Assembly (NCBI GenBank): GCA_030834895.1
Contig: JAUQXA010000033.1
Location: forward strand, 38,877-102,876
Direction of reading: 5' to 3'
DNA length: 64,000 nt
Source of the DNA: Anaerolineales bacterium
Lineage (GTDB): Bacteria > Chloroflexota > Anaerolineae > Anaerolineales > Villigracilaceae
In this document: positions 15,387 to 24,092 of the stretch, piece by piece
Position numbering within the stretch: position 1 is the first letter of the stretch
Layout: every line of letters begins with the position of its first letter
Notes under the pieces: model-generated
Told to the model about the DNA's origin: nothing
Database searches by the model: none
What the model saw: the letters and a program-made list of their open reading frames with translations, nothing else
Made by a program: the position numbers and the translations under genes

Positions 15387-16226
15387 ATGAGCATTCGTAT
15401 CGTCACCGACAGCGCCTGTGACCTGCCCGCGGAAATCGTGGCAGAAGAGAAGATTACCGTCGTCCCGTTGTATATCAACGTTGGCGAGGAAAGCTACCTG
15501 GATGGGGTCAATTTGACGCGGGAGGAATTCTACAACCGCTTGCCAAATTATAATTCCGCCCCCAAAACCGCCACCCCCAGTGTGGATTCCTTCCTGCAAG
15601 TCTATGAACGCCTCGCAAATGAAGGCGCGCGGGCGATTCTATCCATCCACCTGTCGGAGGCATTGAGCGCGACCATCAACGCGGCGCGGACTGCGGCGGA
15701 TCAGTTCACGCGCATCCCCGTCACCGTGATTGATTCAACCCAACTCAGCCTCGGCGAAGGTTTCATTGTGGAGAAAGCCGCGCAACTGGCAAAACTTGGC
15801 AACACAGCAGAGGAAATCATCGAAGCGTTGAAGGGCTTCATGAAGCGCACCTATGTCTTTGCCTCGCTGAAAACCCTCGAATACCTGCGGCGCGGCGGAC
15901 GGATGAATTCCGCAATCGCGCACTTCGGCGAATTCCTGCAAATCAAACCCCTGCTCCACATGAACATGGGCAAACCATCCGCATCCCGCACACGCACCAA
16001 CAGCCGCGCCCGCCAGCGCCTGCTCGACTGGCTGGCGGAATATGCGCCCTACGAAAAACTTGCCATTGTCCATGCGGGCATTCAGGAGGAAGCCGAAGCC
16101 CTGCGCGAACAAGTCCGTTCCTACTTCCCCGAAGGGCAACTCGTCCCCATTGTCCAAATCACTCCCGTTCTCGGTTCACATCTCGGCATCGGCGCGATTG
16201 GGTTCGCCTGTATCTCGAAAAAATAA
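15387..16226 (+). CDS. DegV family fatty-acid-binding protein
   Basis: 279 aa, full length. It starts with the family hallmark IVTDSACDLP and has the PSVDSFLQVYE and SLKTLEYLRRGGRM segments. DegV/FakB proteins bind a fatty acid and present it to a FakA kinase; no FakA is visible here. It has an AAAGGAGAAA ribosome site and lies 13 bases after carH, in the same apparent transcription unit. Confidence 0.92.
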   Translation: MSIRIVTDSACDLPAEIVAEEKITVVPLYINVGEESYLDGVNLTREEFYNRLPNYNSAPKTATPSVDSFLQVYERLANEGARAILSIHLSEALSATINAARTAADQFTRIPVTVIDSTQLSLGEGFIVEKAAQLAKLGNTAEEIIEALKGFMKRTYVFASLKTLEYLRRGGRMNSAIAHFGEFLQIKPLLHMNMGKPSASRTRTNSRARQRLLDWLAEYAPYEKLAIVHAGIQEEAEALREQVRSYFPEGQLVPIVQITPVLGSHLGIGAIGFACISKK

Positions 16227-16312
16227 TGTCATTGCGAGACGGCGCTTTTCCGTCGAAGCAATCTCCATATCGCAAAAGATTGCTTCGCTCGTTCCACTTG
16301 CTCGCAATGACA
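16227..16312. repeat. Dispersed palindromic element (TGTCATTGCGAG family), copy 1
   Basis: Ends TGTCATTGCGAG and CTCGCAATGACA are exact inverted repeats, with inner GAAGCAATCTC / GATTGCTTCG arms. It starts one base after the degV stop. Several similar copies lie in this window, all intergenic. Confidence 0.9.
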
Positions 16313-16328
16313 TAAACAAAGGAAAAAC

Positions 16329-16655
16329 ATGAAAATCGCAAAAATCATCTCCTTCCTTGGCGTCTTTGCCATGACTGCCGTGCTGATCTACGGCTTCACC
16401 GTCGGCGACTTCTTTGGCGAAGGCAGCCAGTTGACTTCCATGCCCTGGGGCATCGTCTCCCTCGTTGACCTGTACACGGGTTTCGTCCTCTTCTCGATGT
16501 GGATCATCTACCGTGAAAAGTCCCTGCCTATCGCCATCCTCTGGACAATCGCCATGATGGTGCTTGGTTTCTTTGCTGGCAGCCTTTACGCCTTCATTGC
16601 CCTGCAAACCAGCGGCGGTGACTGGCGCAAGTTCTGGCTTGGGAAACATGCATAA
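16329..16655 (+). CDS. Small membrane protein, DUF1475-like
   Basis: 108 aa, three predicted membrane helices. The conserved PWGIVSLVDLYTGF segment and the length suit DUF1475, a family of unknown function. Transcribed with the light-stress gene series; a GGAAAAACATG start context is visible. Confidence 0.75.
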   Translation: MKIAKIISFLGVFAMTAVLIYGFTVGDFFGEGSQLTSMPWGIVSLVDLYTGFVLFSMWIIYREKSLPIAILWTIAMMVLGFFAGSLYAFIALQTSGGDWRKFWLGKHA

Positions 16656-16703
16656 CATCCATGTCCTGTCGAGGGCTAAGCCCCCGACAAAGCAGGCACA
16701 AAA

Positions 16704-17384
16704 ATGACTCAATCCAAATCACGCGAACTGCTCGATGAATTCCGCACCGTCTTTGCGGGACGGAATTCCTTCCTCGACGCCATCCTGCCGCCGATTCTCT
16801 TTCTGCTGGTCAACGGGCTGGCTGGATTCCAAGCCGCCATGTGGAGCGCGCTTGGGCTTTCGGCGGCCATCGCCGCCTTGCGAATCATCCGCAAGCAATC
16901 GCTGATTTATGCGCTGGCTGGCGTCGGGAGCGTGGTGGCCGCTATCGGCATCGTGTGGATTTTGGGCAAGTCAGAGGGATTCTTTTTGCCAGGACTCATC
17001 AGCGGAAGCATGACCCTGCTGTTGACCATCGTCAGTCTGGTCATCCGCCGTCCGATGGTGGCGTGGACAAGTTTTATCGCCCGCCGCTGGCCCCTGGACT
17101 GGTATTTGCATCCGCAGGTGCGACCCGCCTACAGCGAGACGACTTTCGGGTGGGCTGTGTTCTTCGCCGCCCGCCTGTTCCTGCAATATTCGGTCTATCA
17201 AAGCGAAGACGTCACCCTGCTGACTGTGACAAACTTCATCACAGGCTGGCCCTTCACCATTCTTTTGCTTGTCCTCACCTATCTCTATGGGACTTGGAGA
17301 CTTGTGAAACTTCAGGGTCCCAGCGTGGAAGAATTCAAGAACAACACCCCTCCGCCGTGGCAAGGTCAGCGGCGTGGATTTTAA
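16704..17384 (+). CDS. Membrane protein, DUF3159-like
   Basis: 226 aa with about six hydrophobic segments; residues 15-40 (FLDAILPPILFLLVNGLAGF) and the central RRPMVAW/RRWPLDWYLHP stretch resemble DUF3159, a family without known activity. The assignment is from memory of the family pattern and is moderate. Member of the same rightward series. Confidence 0.65.
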   Translation: MTQSKSRELLDEFRTVFAGRNSFLDAILPPILFLLVNGLAGFQAAMWSALGLSAAIAALRIIRKQSLIYALAGVGSVVAAIGIVWILGKSEGFFLPGLISGSMTLLLTIVSLVIRRPMVAWTSFIARRWPLDWYLHPQVRPAYSETTFGWAVFFAARLFLQYSVYQSEDVTLLTVTNFITGWPFTILLLVLTYLYGTWRLVKLQGPSVEEFKNNTPPPWQGQRRGF

Positions 17385-17414
17385 TCGTAAAGAAAGATAA
17401 AAAGGAGAAATTTC

Positions 17415-18281
17415 ATGAAAGAAGCGGAACTTAAATCATTGGCTGTTTTTATCATACTGATTGCAATTGGGATTTTGGTCGCTTTGGCGGGAAGCCAAAA
17501 CGGCAGCTCGGTTGCGGGCATTCCAGTATTCGCCTTATTGGTCGGGCTGGCGTTTGTCATTCAATGGCTGGTGTTCGTTCCAGCGTATAAATTCCAAACC
17601 GAGAAGTTTTTCGACATCACAGGAAGCATCACCTACATCACCCTTGTTTTGCTTGCCGTTCTCTTCAGCCCCAACCTCGACACGCGCTCGATTCTGCTCG
17701 CCGCGCTGGTCATTGTTTGGGCGCTGCGACTCGGTACTTTCCTCTTCACCCGAATCAAAAAAGCGGGCAAGGATGATCGCTTCGACGAAATCAAACCACT
17801 GTTCTTCCGCTTCTTGAACGTCTGGACGATTCAAGCCCTGTGGGTGACGTTCACCGCCTCCGCCGCGCTGATAGCGATTACCGCATCCACGAGAAAGGAA
17901 ATGGACTGCTATTCGGTGATTGGCGCCCTTCTCTGGTTGTTTGGTTTTATCTTTGAAGTGGCTGCCGACACGCAAAAAAGCCGTTTCAACGCCAACCCCG
18001 CCAATAAGGGCAAGTTCATCCAGACAGGACTGTGGGCGCGCTCCCGTCACCCCAATTACTTCGGCGAGATCGTGCTATGGATCGGCATCGCGGTGATTGC
18101 CATCCCCGTCCTACAAGGCTGGCAATGGGTTGCCATGATTTCGCCCATCTTCGTTATCCTGCTTCTGACTCGCGTCAGCGGGATTCCGCTGCTCGAAAAG
18201 AAAGCGGACAAAAAATGGGGCGGGCAGGAAGATTACGAGGCGTACAAGAAGAAGACGCCTGTGTTAATTCCCAAGTTGTAA
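17415..18281 (+). CDS. DUF1295 family membrane protein (steroid 5-alpha-reductase-like)
   Basis: 288 aa with about seven helices. The C-terminal half has the DUF1295 hallmarks FEVAADTQKSRF, GLWARSRHPNYFGEI and the terminal WGGQEDYEAYKKKT stretch. Such proteins belong to the isoprenylcysteine methyltransferase / 5-alpha-reductase superfamily. Homologues recur near LitR/CarH-controlled photolyase and lipid genes in other bacteria (recalled), which fits this location. An AAAAGGAG ribosome site is present. Confidence 0.88.
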   Translation: MKEAELKSLAVFIILIAIGILVALAGSQNGSSVAGIPVFALLVGLAFVIQWLVFVPAYKFQTEKFFDITGSITYITLVLLAVLFSPNLDTRSILLAALVIVWALRLGTFLFTRIKKAGKDDRFDEIKPLFFRFLNVWTIQALWVTFTASAALIAITASTRKEMDCYSVIGALLWLFGFIFEVAADTQKSRFNANPANKGKFIQTGLWARSRHPNYFGEIVLWIGIAVIAIPVLQGWQWVAMISPIFVILLLTRVSGIPLLEKKADKKWGGQEDYEAYKKKTPVLIPKL

Positions 18282-18288
18282 TTTTTTT

Positions 18289-18315
18289 GTAGGGGCGGGG
18301 TTACCTCGCCCCTAC
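18289..18315. repeat. Short palindrome, GTAGGGGCG family
   Basis: GTAGGGGCGGGG (18289-18300) pairs with CCTCGCCCCTAC (18304-18315) with one G-T mismatch. It is an intergenic hairpin between two genes of the series; a related GTAGAGGCGG hairpin lies at 21308. Confidence 0.7.
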
Positions 18316-18328
18316 AATTGGAGAAAAC

Positions 18329-18676
18329 ATGTTCATCAAAATTCTACAAATCATCGCAGTCGTAGCCACCATCCTGACGGGGCTTGTGTCCCTCGTCAAC
18401 CCGCGCGGGGTCGAAGGCTTTACGGGACTCACCGCCCCAGGCGTGCGCGGCATCACCGAAATCCGCTCCATCCTCGGTGGGGTCTTCATCGGGCTGGGTA
18501 TCGCTGTCTTTTTGCTCGGCACGCGCGAGACGTATCAAATGCTCGGCATCACCTACCTCGCCATCGGTGTGGTGCGGCTCGTTTCTATCTTCTTGGACAA
18601 GTCCTCGGTGCAGTCCAACTGGATTAGTTTTGCCGTTGAAATCATCTTCGGCGTTCTTTTGTTAGTGCCAGCATGA
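18329..18676 (+). CDS. DUF4345-like small membrane protein
   Basis: 115 aa, four predicted helices; the NPRGVEGFTG...GVRGITEIRSILGG segment is typical of DUF4345 proteins (function unknown). Its stop overlaps the start of the next gene (ATGA at 18673-18676), implying translational coupling. Confidence 0.78.
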   Translation: MFIKILQIIAVVATILTGLVSLVNPRGVEGFTGLTAPGVRGITEIRSILGGVFIGLGIAVFLLGTRETYQMLGITYLAIGVVRLVSIFLDKSSVQSNWISFAVEIIFGVLLLVPA

Positions 18677-19164
18677 GCCGCGCCGAACTCAACAAACCCG
18701 CTCCTGATTTTACGCTGACCGATTTCAACGGGCGCGAAGTCAGCCTGACCGATTTTCAAGGGAAGAAAAATGTCCTGCTGGTTTTCAACCGTGGATTTTT
18801 CTGACCGTTCTGCCAGCGGCACATGGCGCAGTTGCGCCAGGACTTTGACAAATTCACAGCACAGGAAACCGAAATCGTGGTGGTCGGACCCGAAGACGCC
18901 GCCTCGTTTTCAGCCTATTGGCAAAATCACAAACTGCCCTTTGTCGGTTTGCCCGACCCAAGCCATACGGTGTTGAAGCGCTACGGGCAGGAAGTCAACC
19001 TGTTCAAGTTTGGACGCATGCCAGCACAGGTTGCGATTGATAAAAATGGAACGGCGCGCTACGTCCACTACGGTCACAATGCCGCCGACATTCCAGCCAA
19101 TGAAGAAATTTTGGATCTATTGGAAGCAATGAACAAGGAAACACATGCCAGCAGTCAAAGATAA
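18673..19164 (+). CDS. Redoxin/peroxiredoxin-like protein with in-frame TGA, probable selenoprotein
   Basis: 163 aa if the TGA at 18802-18804 is read as selenocysteine (residue 44). The frame is open on both sides and codes one continuous AhpC/TSA-like fold: PAPDFTLTDFNG at the start, then FNRGFF-U-PFCQRH and, downstream, PDPSHTVLKRYG. The TGA falls exactly where the family has its redox-active Cys, giving a U-x-x-C motif with C47. A hairpin can form just 3' of it (CTG-CCA at 18810-18815 with TGG-CG-CAG at 18824-18831), a possible SECIS. The start overlaps the previous stop (ATGA) and the end overlaps the SDR gene by 20 bases, so both halves sit in tight operon spacing. The alternative is a nonsense mutation. 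No selA, selB or selC is in the window. Confidence 0.78.
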
Positions 19165-20005
19165 GGTTGTCGTTGTCACAGGCTCCACGCGCGGATTCGG
19201 ATTCGCCATCGCAAAGTCGATGCTCGAAGCGGGAGCCATCGTCGCCATCACAGGCAGAAGCCAGGGGGCAGTCGAAGGCGCGTTGGGCAAACTCCAGTCC
19301 AAGGGACGAGTCAGCGGATTCGTGGTGGATGTCCGCAGCGAGGAACAAGTCTACAAACTGGTGGATGATGTCCTCAAGGAATTTGGTCGCATCGATGTCT
19401 GGGTCAACAATGCGGGATATTCCAACGCAGCAGGGATGATGATCGAAATGAATCCGCAGGATGCTTTGGACATGTTCATGTCGAATGATCTCGGCGTGTT
19501 GCAATGCACACAAGCCATCATGCGCTACATGCTGCCGCGCAAGGAGGGGATGCTGGTCAACATCTATGGCAATGGAAGTTTTCTGCGTCCCGCTTCGCCC
19601 ACTGGACTCTACGGTGCGACTAAAGCCTGGCTGACCTCGTTCACGCGCAGTCTGGCAAAGGAACTCAAAGGCAGTGGCGTGCAGATTTTGGGATTCAGCC
19701 CCGGCATGATGACCACCGACATGCTGACCAGCCCCATCGTGGTCGGCGAGCGCGGACAAGAAATGTTGAAGAATTTTGGCTTTGTACTGCGCTTCCTCGG
19801 TAGACCAGCCAAATATGCTTCAGATAAATTGGTCAAGGCAGTTGCAAATCATCGAAGCGAGTTTGCCGAAGTGAAATTGTTCAAGCCATGGACTCCGCTC
19901 TTTGGGTTGATCCGCGTCGGCTGGGAAAACCTGACGAAGACAGGCAAAGACCCTGAGTTCGAGTTAAAGTATCAGGAAGCGTATCAACCGAAGTTTAGAA
20001 ATTGA
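19145..20005 (+). CDS. Short-chain dehydrogenase/reductase
   Basis: 286 aa. NAD(P)-binding TGSTRGFGFAIA motif at the N-terminus, NNAG (VNNAGYSN) and the catalytic YGATK with an upstream Ser-rich stretch. The substrate is unknown. It overlaps the redoxin gene by 20 bases, and SDRs are frequent in CarH/LitR regulons (recalled). Confidence 0.92.
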   Translation: MPAVKDKVVVVTGSTRGFGFAIAKSMLEAGAIVAITGRSQGAVEGALGKLQSKGRVSGFVVDVRSEEQVYKLVDDVLKEFGRIDVWVNNAGYSNAAGMMIEMNPQDALDMFMSNDLGVLQCTQAIMRYMLPRKEGMLVNIYGNGSFLRPASPTGLYGATKAWLTSFTRSLAKELKGSGVQILGFSPGMMTTDMLTSPIVVGERGQEMLKNFGFVLRFLGRPAKYASDKLVKAVANHRSEFAEVKLFKPWTPLFGLIRVGWENLTKTGKDPEFELKYQEAYQPKFRN

Positions 20006-20084
20006 TGTCATTGCGAGGGCGTTAGCCCGAAGCAATCCCTTAGAAGAAGATTGCTTCGTCGCCGCTTCGCGCTCCTCGCAATGA
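20006..20084. repeat. Dispersed palindromic element (TGTCATTGCGAG family), copy 2
   Basis: TGTCATTGCGAGGGCG at the left and CTCCTCGCAATGAC at the right, with inner GAAGCAATC / GATTGCTTCG arms. It begins directly after the SDR stop codon. Confidence 0.88.
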
Positions 20085-20102
20085 CGATAACGCACAGGAA
20101 TT

Positions 20103-21311
20103 ATGAACAACAAACGTCTCTTCTCGATTATCTTAGTGGTATTTATTGACCTGCTCGGTTTCAGCCTGATTCTTCCGCTGCTGCCGTACTATGCCGAGAC
20201 CTTCAAAGCCAGCCAGACCGTGACTGGGATTTTGATCGCCTCGTACGCCCTCATGCAATTGATCGGCGCGCCGATTCTGGGTCGCCTCTCCGACCGCTTC
20301 GGACGCCGCCCTGTTTTGCTGGTCAGTGTCTTCGGGACTTTCATCGGCTTCCTTTTGCTCGGTTTCGCCAACGCCTTATGGATGCTCTTCGCCAGCCGCA
20401 TCCTCGACGGCATCACAGGCGGCAACTTAAGCGTGGCACAAGCCTACATCTCCGACGTGACCGATGAGAAATCCCGCTCGAAAGGCTTGGGCATGATCGG
20501 CGCGGCGTTCGGCTTGGGCTTCATCATCGGACCTGTCACAGGCGGATTGCTCAGCCAGTGGGGATATGCCATCCCTGCATTTGTTGCTGCGGGCATTTCC
20601 TTCCTCAACCTGATACTAATCTACAGTTGGCTGCCCGAATCGCTCACCGAAGACAAGCGCAACCAGATGACCGAGAAACGTCCGCCCGTCACTCTCACCG
20701 CTTTAATTATCGCGTTCCGTCGTCCGTTTACTGGATCGATCCTCATTACTCGCTTCTTCTTCGGTCTTGCCTTCGCCATTTTCCAAACCATCTTCTCGCT
20801 GTACGCCCTGCAAAAGTTCAATCTCACCGCTCGTGACACCGGCTTCGTATTGACCTATGTCGGCGTGTTGTCGGTCATCGTGCAGGGCTTCCTTGTCGGG
20901 CGGCTGACCAGCCAATTCCGTGAAGACGTTCTCATCGCCGCGTCCGTTGTGTTGATGGGTTTTTCACTCCTCGGTTGGGCGTTGGCTCCATCCGTCTTGT
21001 GGGTTTACATCATCATGACTCCCACCGCCCTCTCTGGCGGACTGCTCAACACCCTGCTTTCCAGCACGCTGACCAAAGCCGTCGCCCCGCAGGAGATTGG
21101 CGGCATCCTCGGTCTCTCCGCTTCAGTTGAGAGCGCCACCCGCATCATTGCCCCGATCCTTGGCGGCGCACTCCTGCAACAAATCGGAACCTGGGCACCT
21201 GGCGTCTTTGGCGCGGTGGTCATGATTGGAGTCAGCATCTTTGTATTCGCCACGATCTACAATCATCCCATCGCCGCCACATTGAATCAAAAACAAGTAG
21301 TTTCCGAGTAG
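20103..21311 (+). CDS. MFS transporter, TetA-like (DHA1)
   Basis: 402 aa, 12 predicted helices. The N-terminus (FIDLLGFSLILPLLPYYAETF) and MFS motif A (GRLSDRFGRRPVLL) resemble TetA/MdtG drug:proton antiporters. The substrate cannot be predicted. It lies within the light-stress gene series. Confidence 0.9.
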   Translation: MNNKRLFSIILVVFIDLLGFSLILPLLPYYAETFKASQTVTGILIASYALMQLIGAPILGRLSDRFGRRPVLLVSVFGTFIGFLLLGFANALWMLFASRILDGITGGNLSVAQAYISDVTDEKSRSKGLGMIGAAFGLGFIIGPVTGGLLSQWGYAIPAFVAAGISFLNLILIYSWLPESLTEDKRNQMTEKRPPVTLTALIIAFRRPFTGSILITRFFFGLAFAIFQTIFSLYALQKFNLTARDTGFVLTYVGVLSVIVQGFLVGRLTSQFREDVLIAASVVLMGFSLLGWALAPSVLWVYIIMTPTALSGGLLNTLLSSTLTKAVAPQEIGGILGLSASVESATRIIAPILGGALLQQIGTWAPGVFGAVVMIGVSIFVFATIYNHPIAATLNQKQVVSE

Positions 21312-21336
21312 AGGCGGAGCGACGCTCCGCCTCTAC
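21308..21336. repeat. Perfect 13-bp hairpin, GTAGAGGCGG family
   Basis: GTAGAGGCGGAGC (21308-21320), loop GAC, GCTCCGCCTCTAC (21324-21336). Its left arm overlaps the stop codon of the MFS gene. It may double as a terminator, but no T-run follows. Confidence 0.7.
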
Positions 21337-21361
21337 GGAATGTTTCAAAAAAGGAATCGCC

Positions 21362-21970
21362 ATGTCCGACACTGACACCCGCTACGAACTGCCAACCACT
21401 GGCATCACACTGCTCGGCTACGTGGTGCGGCGAATGCACAAGACCCAACTGCTGACCTCCATCCCCAAGTTGGTTGCCGCAGGGAAAACAGGCGAAGCGC
21501 TCGCTCAGGTCGCCCTGTATGCCGTGAGATCGTCCACCTCATTTGGACGCGCCTTTTACCAGCCGCAATTCGACTCCGTCGGCGCGGAAGTCTCCGAGGC
21601 AGACCCGCAGACGGGGGCAGAGGTCAAAGCCAAACTCGAAGCGAGCTCACCCACTTATCAGATTTCATATTCCGTCACCATGCCCAACGGTGACGTCTTC
21701 TCAGGCAGGGAGGAGATCACAGGCACCACCGTCGGCTTGCGAGGACTGGGCATGCCCGCACCGTCGAAATTTAGTTTCAATTCAGGGGAATACAGCGCCG
21801 AACTGACGGGAGTCCTCACCAGCGAACTCGCGCTCTCACTCATCGGGCGCACGCGCATCCGCGCTTATGGGTTTTTGAATTTTAGCGACAATGCGGGCAA
21901 CGCAGGCAAGTTGACATTGGATCGGGGCGATAACATCAAACTTGAAATCAACGGCAGGGAATTTGCATGA
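21362..21970 (+). CDS. Hypothetical protein before photolyase
   Basis: 202 aa, no signal peptide or membrane segment. The first half is helical (GYVVRRMHKTQLL), the second beta-rich with alternating strands (YQISYSVTMPNGDVFSGREEI, YSAELTGVLTSEL). It does not match a family I know. The stop overlaps the photolyase start (ATGA at 21967-21970), so expression is coupled. Confidence 0.75.
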   Translation: MSDTDTRYELPTTGITLLGYVVRRMHKTQLLTSIPKLVAAGKTGEALAQVALYAVRSSTSFGRAFYQPQFDSVGAEVSEADPQTGAEVKAKLEASSPTYQISYSVTMPNGDVFSGREEITGTTVGLRGLGMPAPSKFSFNSGEYSAELTGVLTSELALSLIGRTRIRAYGFLNFSDNAGNAGKLTLDRGDNIKLEINGREFA

Positions 21971-23328
21971 CCTCGATTTGGTGGATTCGACGCGACTTGC
22001 GGCTGGCGGATAATCCCGCGCTTCATTTCGCGCTTGAAGCCGATGATGTCGTCCCAGTCTTTATCCTCGACCCAGCCTTTTCCTCGTCGTCACCGCGCCG
22101 AAAGAGTTTCCTCTACGAAGGGCTTGCTGCACTGGACAAAGATCTCCGCGCTCGTAACTCGTATCTCGTAACTCGCAAGGGAAACCCACTCGAAGTCCTG
22201 CATCAGCTCATTCAAGAGACAGGCGCGACAGCCATCTTCGCCGAAGAGGATTACACGCCCTACGCCCGCAGACGTGACTCGCTCGTGGCGAGTCAACTTC
22301 CTTTGCAACTGGTCGCAGGGCAGACGGTTCACCATCCCAGTCACGTCAAAAAAGCGGACGGAAAACCCTACACCGTTTACACACCCTATTCCAAAGCGTG
22401 GAAATCTTTATTAACCGAAATTCAACTTCTTCCCGCGCCAAAAACCATCCCTACGCCAAAGGATATTTTTTCAGAACCGCTGCCTGCTTTTGAAACCAAT
22501 TCCCACTTCCCCGCCAGCGAAGCCGAAGCCCAGCGCCGACTTGACCAATTTACCAAGTCCCAATCTACCAACCCACCAATTACCAATTACTCCGAAACCC
22601 GCAACCGCATGGACTTGGATGGAACCTCCGCCCTCTCACCCTACATCCGCTTCGGGATGATTTCCATGAGTCAAGCCGTCCGCGCCGCTCGTAACTCGCA
22701 ACTCGTATCTCGGAGTTTGGGTTCAGAAACCTGGCTCAACGAACTCATCTGGCGCGAGTTCTACATTCAAATTCTGTATCACTTCCCGCATGTGGCAAAG
22801 ACCGCCTTCAACCCCTCGCTGGCGAACATCCCCTGGCGAAATGATGAAACCGAATTCGCCGCGTGGAAAGAAGGGCGGACGGGCATGCCCGCTGTGGATG
22901 CCGCCATGCGTCAACTCAAAGAGACGGGCTGGATGCACAACCGTGCGCGGATGATCGTGGCGTCGTTTCTGGTCAAGGACTTGCTAATTGACTGGCGCTG
23001 GGGCGAAGCCTGGTTCATGGAAAACCTGCTCGACGGCGACATCGCCCCCAATAACGGCGGCTGGCAATGGACGGCTGGCACAGGCACCGACGCCGCGCCG
23101 TACTTCCGCATCTTCAATCCCGTTTTGCAGAGCGCCAAGTTCGACCCGAACGGAGAAACCATCCGCAGGTGGATCCCAGAATTGAGCGGACTGAACGCGA
23201 AGCAAATCCACACACCGTGGGAGTTTGGGATCACGGTCAAAGGCTATCCCGAAAAACCAATCGTGGACAGAAGCATCGTCAAGGAAAGGACGATGAAGGC
23301 GTACAATAGGTCGAAAACAAAGGCTTGA
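21967..23328 (+). CDS. phr: Deoxyribodipyrimidine photolyase
   Basis: 453 aa, class I CPD photolyase/cryptochrome length. The N-terminal domain starts [16 protein letters not shown], and the FAD-binding C-terminal half shows [16 protein letters not shown], the [15 protein letters not shown] segment, [12 protein letters not shown] and the [20 protein letters not shown] signature. It repairs UV dimers with blue light, which suits a CarH-led locus. Two interior stretches rich in CTCGTAACTCG words (near 22146 and 22687) encode RNSYLVTR and RNSQLVSR and look like short repeats accommodated in frame. Confidence 0.95.
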   Translation: MTSIWWIRRDLRLADNPALHFALEADDVVPVFILDPAFSSSSPRRKSFLYEGLAALDKDLRARNSYLVTRKGNPLEVLHQLIQETGATAIFAEEDYTPYARRRDSLVASQLPLQLVAGQTVHHPSHVKKADGKPYTVYTPYSKAWKSLLTEIQLLPAPKTIPTPKDIFSEPLPAFETNSHFPASEAEAQRRLDQFTKSQSTNPPITNYSETRNRMDLDGTSALSPYIRFGMISMSQAVRAARNSQLVSRSLGSETWLNELIWREFYIQILYHFPHVAKTAFNPSLANIPWRNDETEFAAWKEGRTGMPAVDAAMRQLKETGWMHNRARMIVASFLVKDLLIDWRWGEAWFMENLLDGDIAPNNGGWQWTAGTGTDAAPYFRIFNPVLQSAKFDPNGETIRRWIPELSGLNAKQIHTPWEFGITVKGYPEKPIVDRSIVKERTMKAYNRSKTKA

Positions 23329-23331
23329 GCC

Positions 23332-23865
23332 ATGACCGAAACCAAAAGAGATGTCTCTATTTCAATGAGCGAAGCTTCAATCAAAGCCATGTTACTTGTC
23401 GTGCCGCTGGTAGTCATCCAAGTCGCGCCATTCTTTTGGCTGCGCCCATCTCCTACATTTCCCACCAGCACAAGCATCACAGCCTTCGGATTCCTTTTGA
23501 TGTTCGGAGTCCTTCTGCATGAACTGATCCACATGTTTGCCTGGATGCTCTTCGCGAAGAAACCTTTGAAAGCTTTCAAACTTGGCTTCCAGTGGAAGTC
23601 GCTCACGCCGTATGCACATTGTAGGGAAGCGATGGATATTCGTCCCTATCGCATCGGCGCATTTGCCCCAGGATTCCTGCTCGGCATCCTGCCGTGGCTG
23701 GTCAGCCTGTTGACAGGAGACATCCTGCTCATGGTGTATGGCTTTCTCTACACCGTCGCCGCCAGTGGGGACTTTCTTATCCTGTGGCTCATCCGCGACA
23801 TCAAACCGAACACCCTCGTTGAAGACCACCCCACCAATGCGGGATGCTATGTCATCGAACAATAA
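23332..23865 (+). CDS. DUF3267 putative membrane zinc metalloprotease
   Basis: 177 aa with four hydrophobic segments. A zincin-type HELIH motif (LLHELIHMF) lies in the second helix. The arrangement and length match DUF3267. Function is unknown; it begins three bases after the photolyase stop. Confidence 0.78.
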   Translation: MTETKRDVSISMSEASIKAMLLVVPLVVIQVAPFFWLRPSPTFPTSTSITAFGFLLMFGVLLHELIHMFAWMLFAKKPLKAFKLGFQWKSLTPYAHCREAMDIRPYRIGAFAPGFLLGILPWLVSLLTGDILLMVYGFLYTVAASGDFLILWLIRDIKPNTLVEDHPTNAGCYVIEQ

Positions 23866-23944
23866 AGGGCTTCTTCGGCATGCTGTGCGGCGGAGCCAAA
23901 TACACCGCCATCAAGATTCAAGTGTGAAGTAAAAACCCACTATA

Positions 23945-24037
23945 GACCTGACAGGTTTCAGGATAAACTTGGTCTGCCATTCTCCTGCGCAGGCGGGGAT
24001 TCTTTTTGATTGCGACCTCGTGGAAACCTCTCAGGTC
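23945..24037. repeat. Palindromic element, GACCTGACAGGTTT family
   Basis: The left arm AGACCTGACAGGTTTC and right arm GGAAACCTCTCAGGTCTCG are inverted relatives about 90 bases apart; the interior carries a second, unrelated hairpin word (CTCCTGCGCAGGCGGGGAT). It occupies the gap between the DUF3267 and lipoprotein genes, in which no gene is seen. Confidence 0.65.
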
Positions 24038-24092
24038 TCGAATTTGACCAAATCCCCTTCCGCGGGTATGCTTGCACAAAAATGGAGGACTC

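Noticed and set aside
18802..18804. Simple nonsense mutation in the redoxin gene
   Set aside because: Not excluded, but the TGA sits precisely at the catalytic Cys and both halves remain under tight operon spacing, so selenocysteine is preferred.
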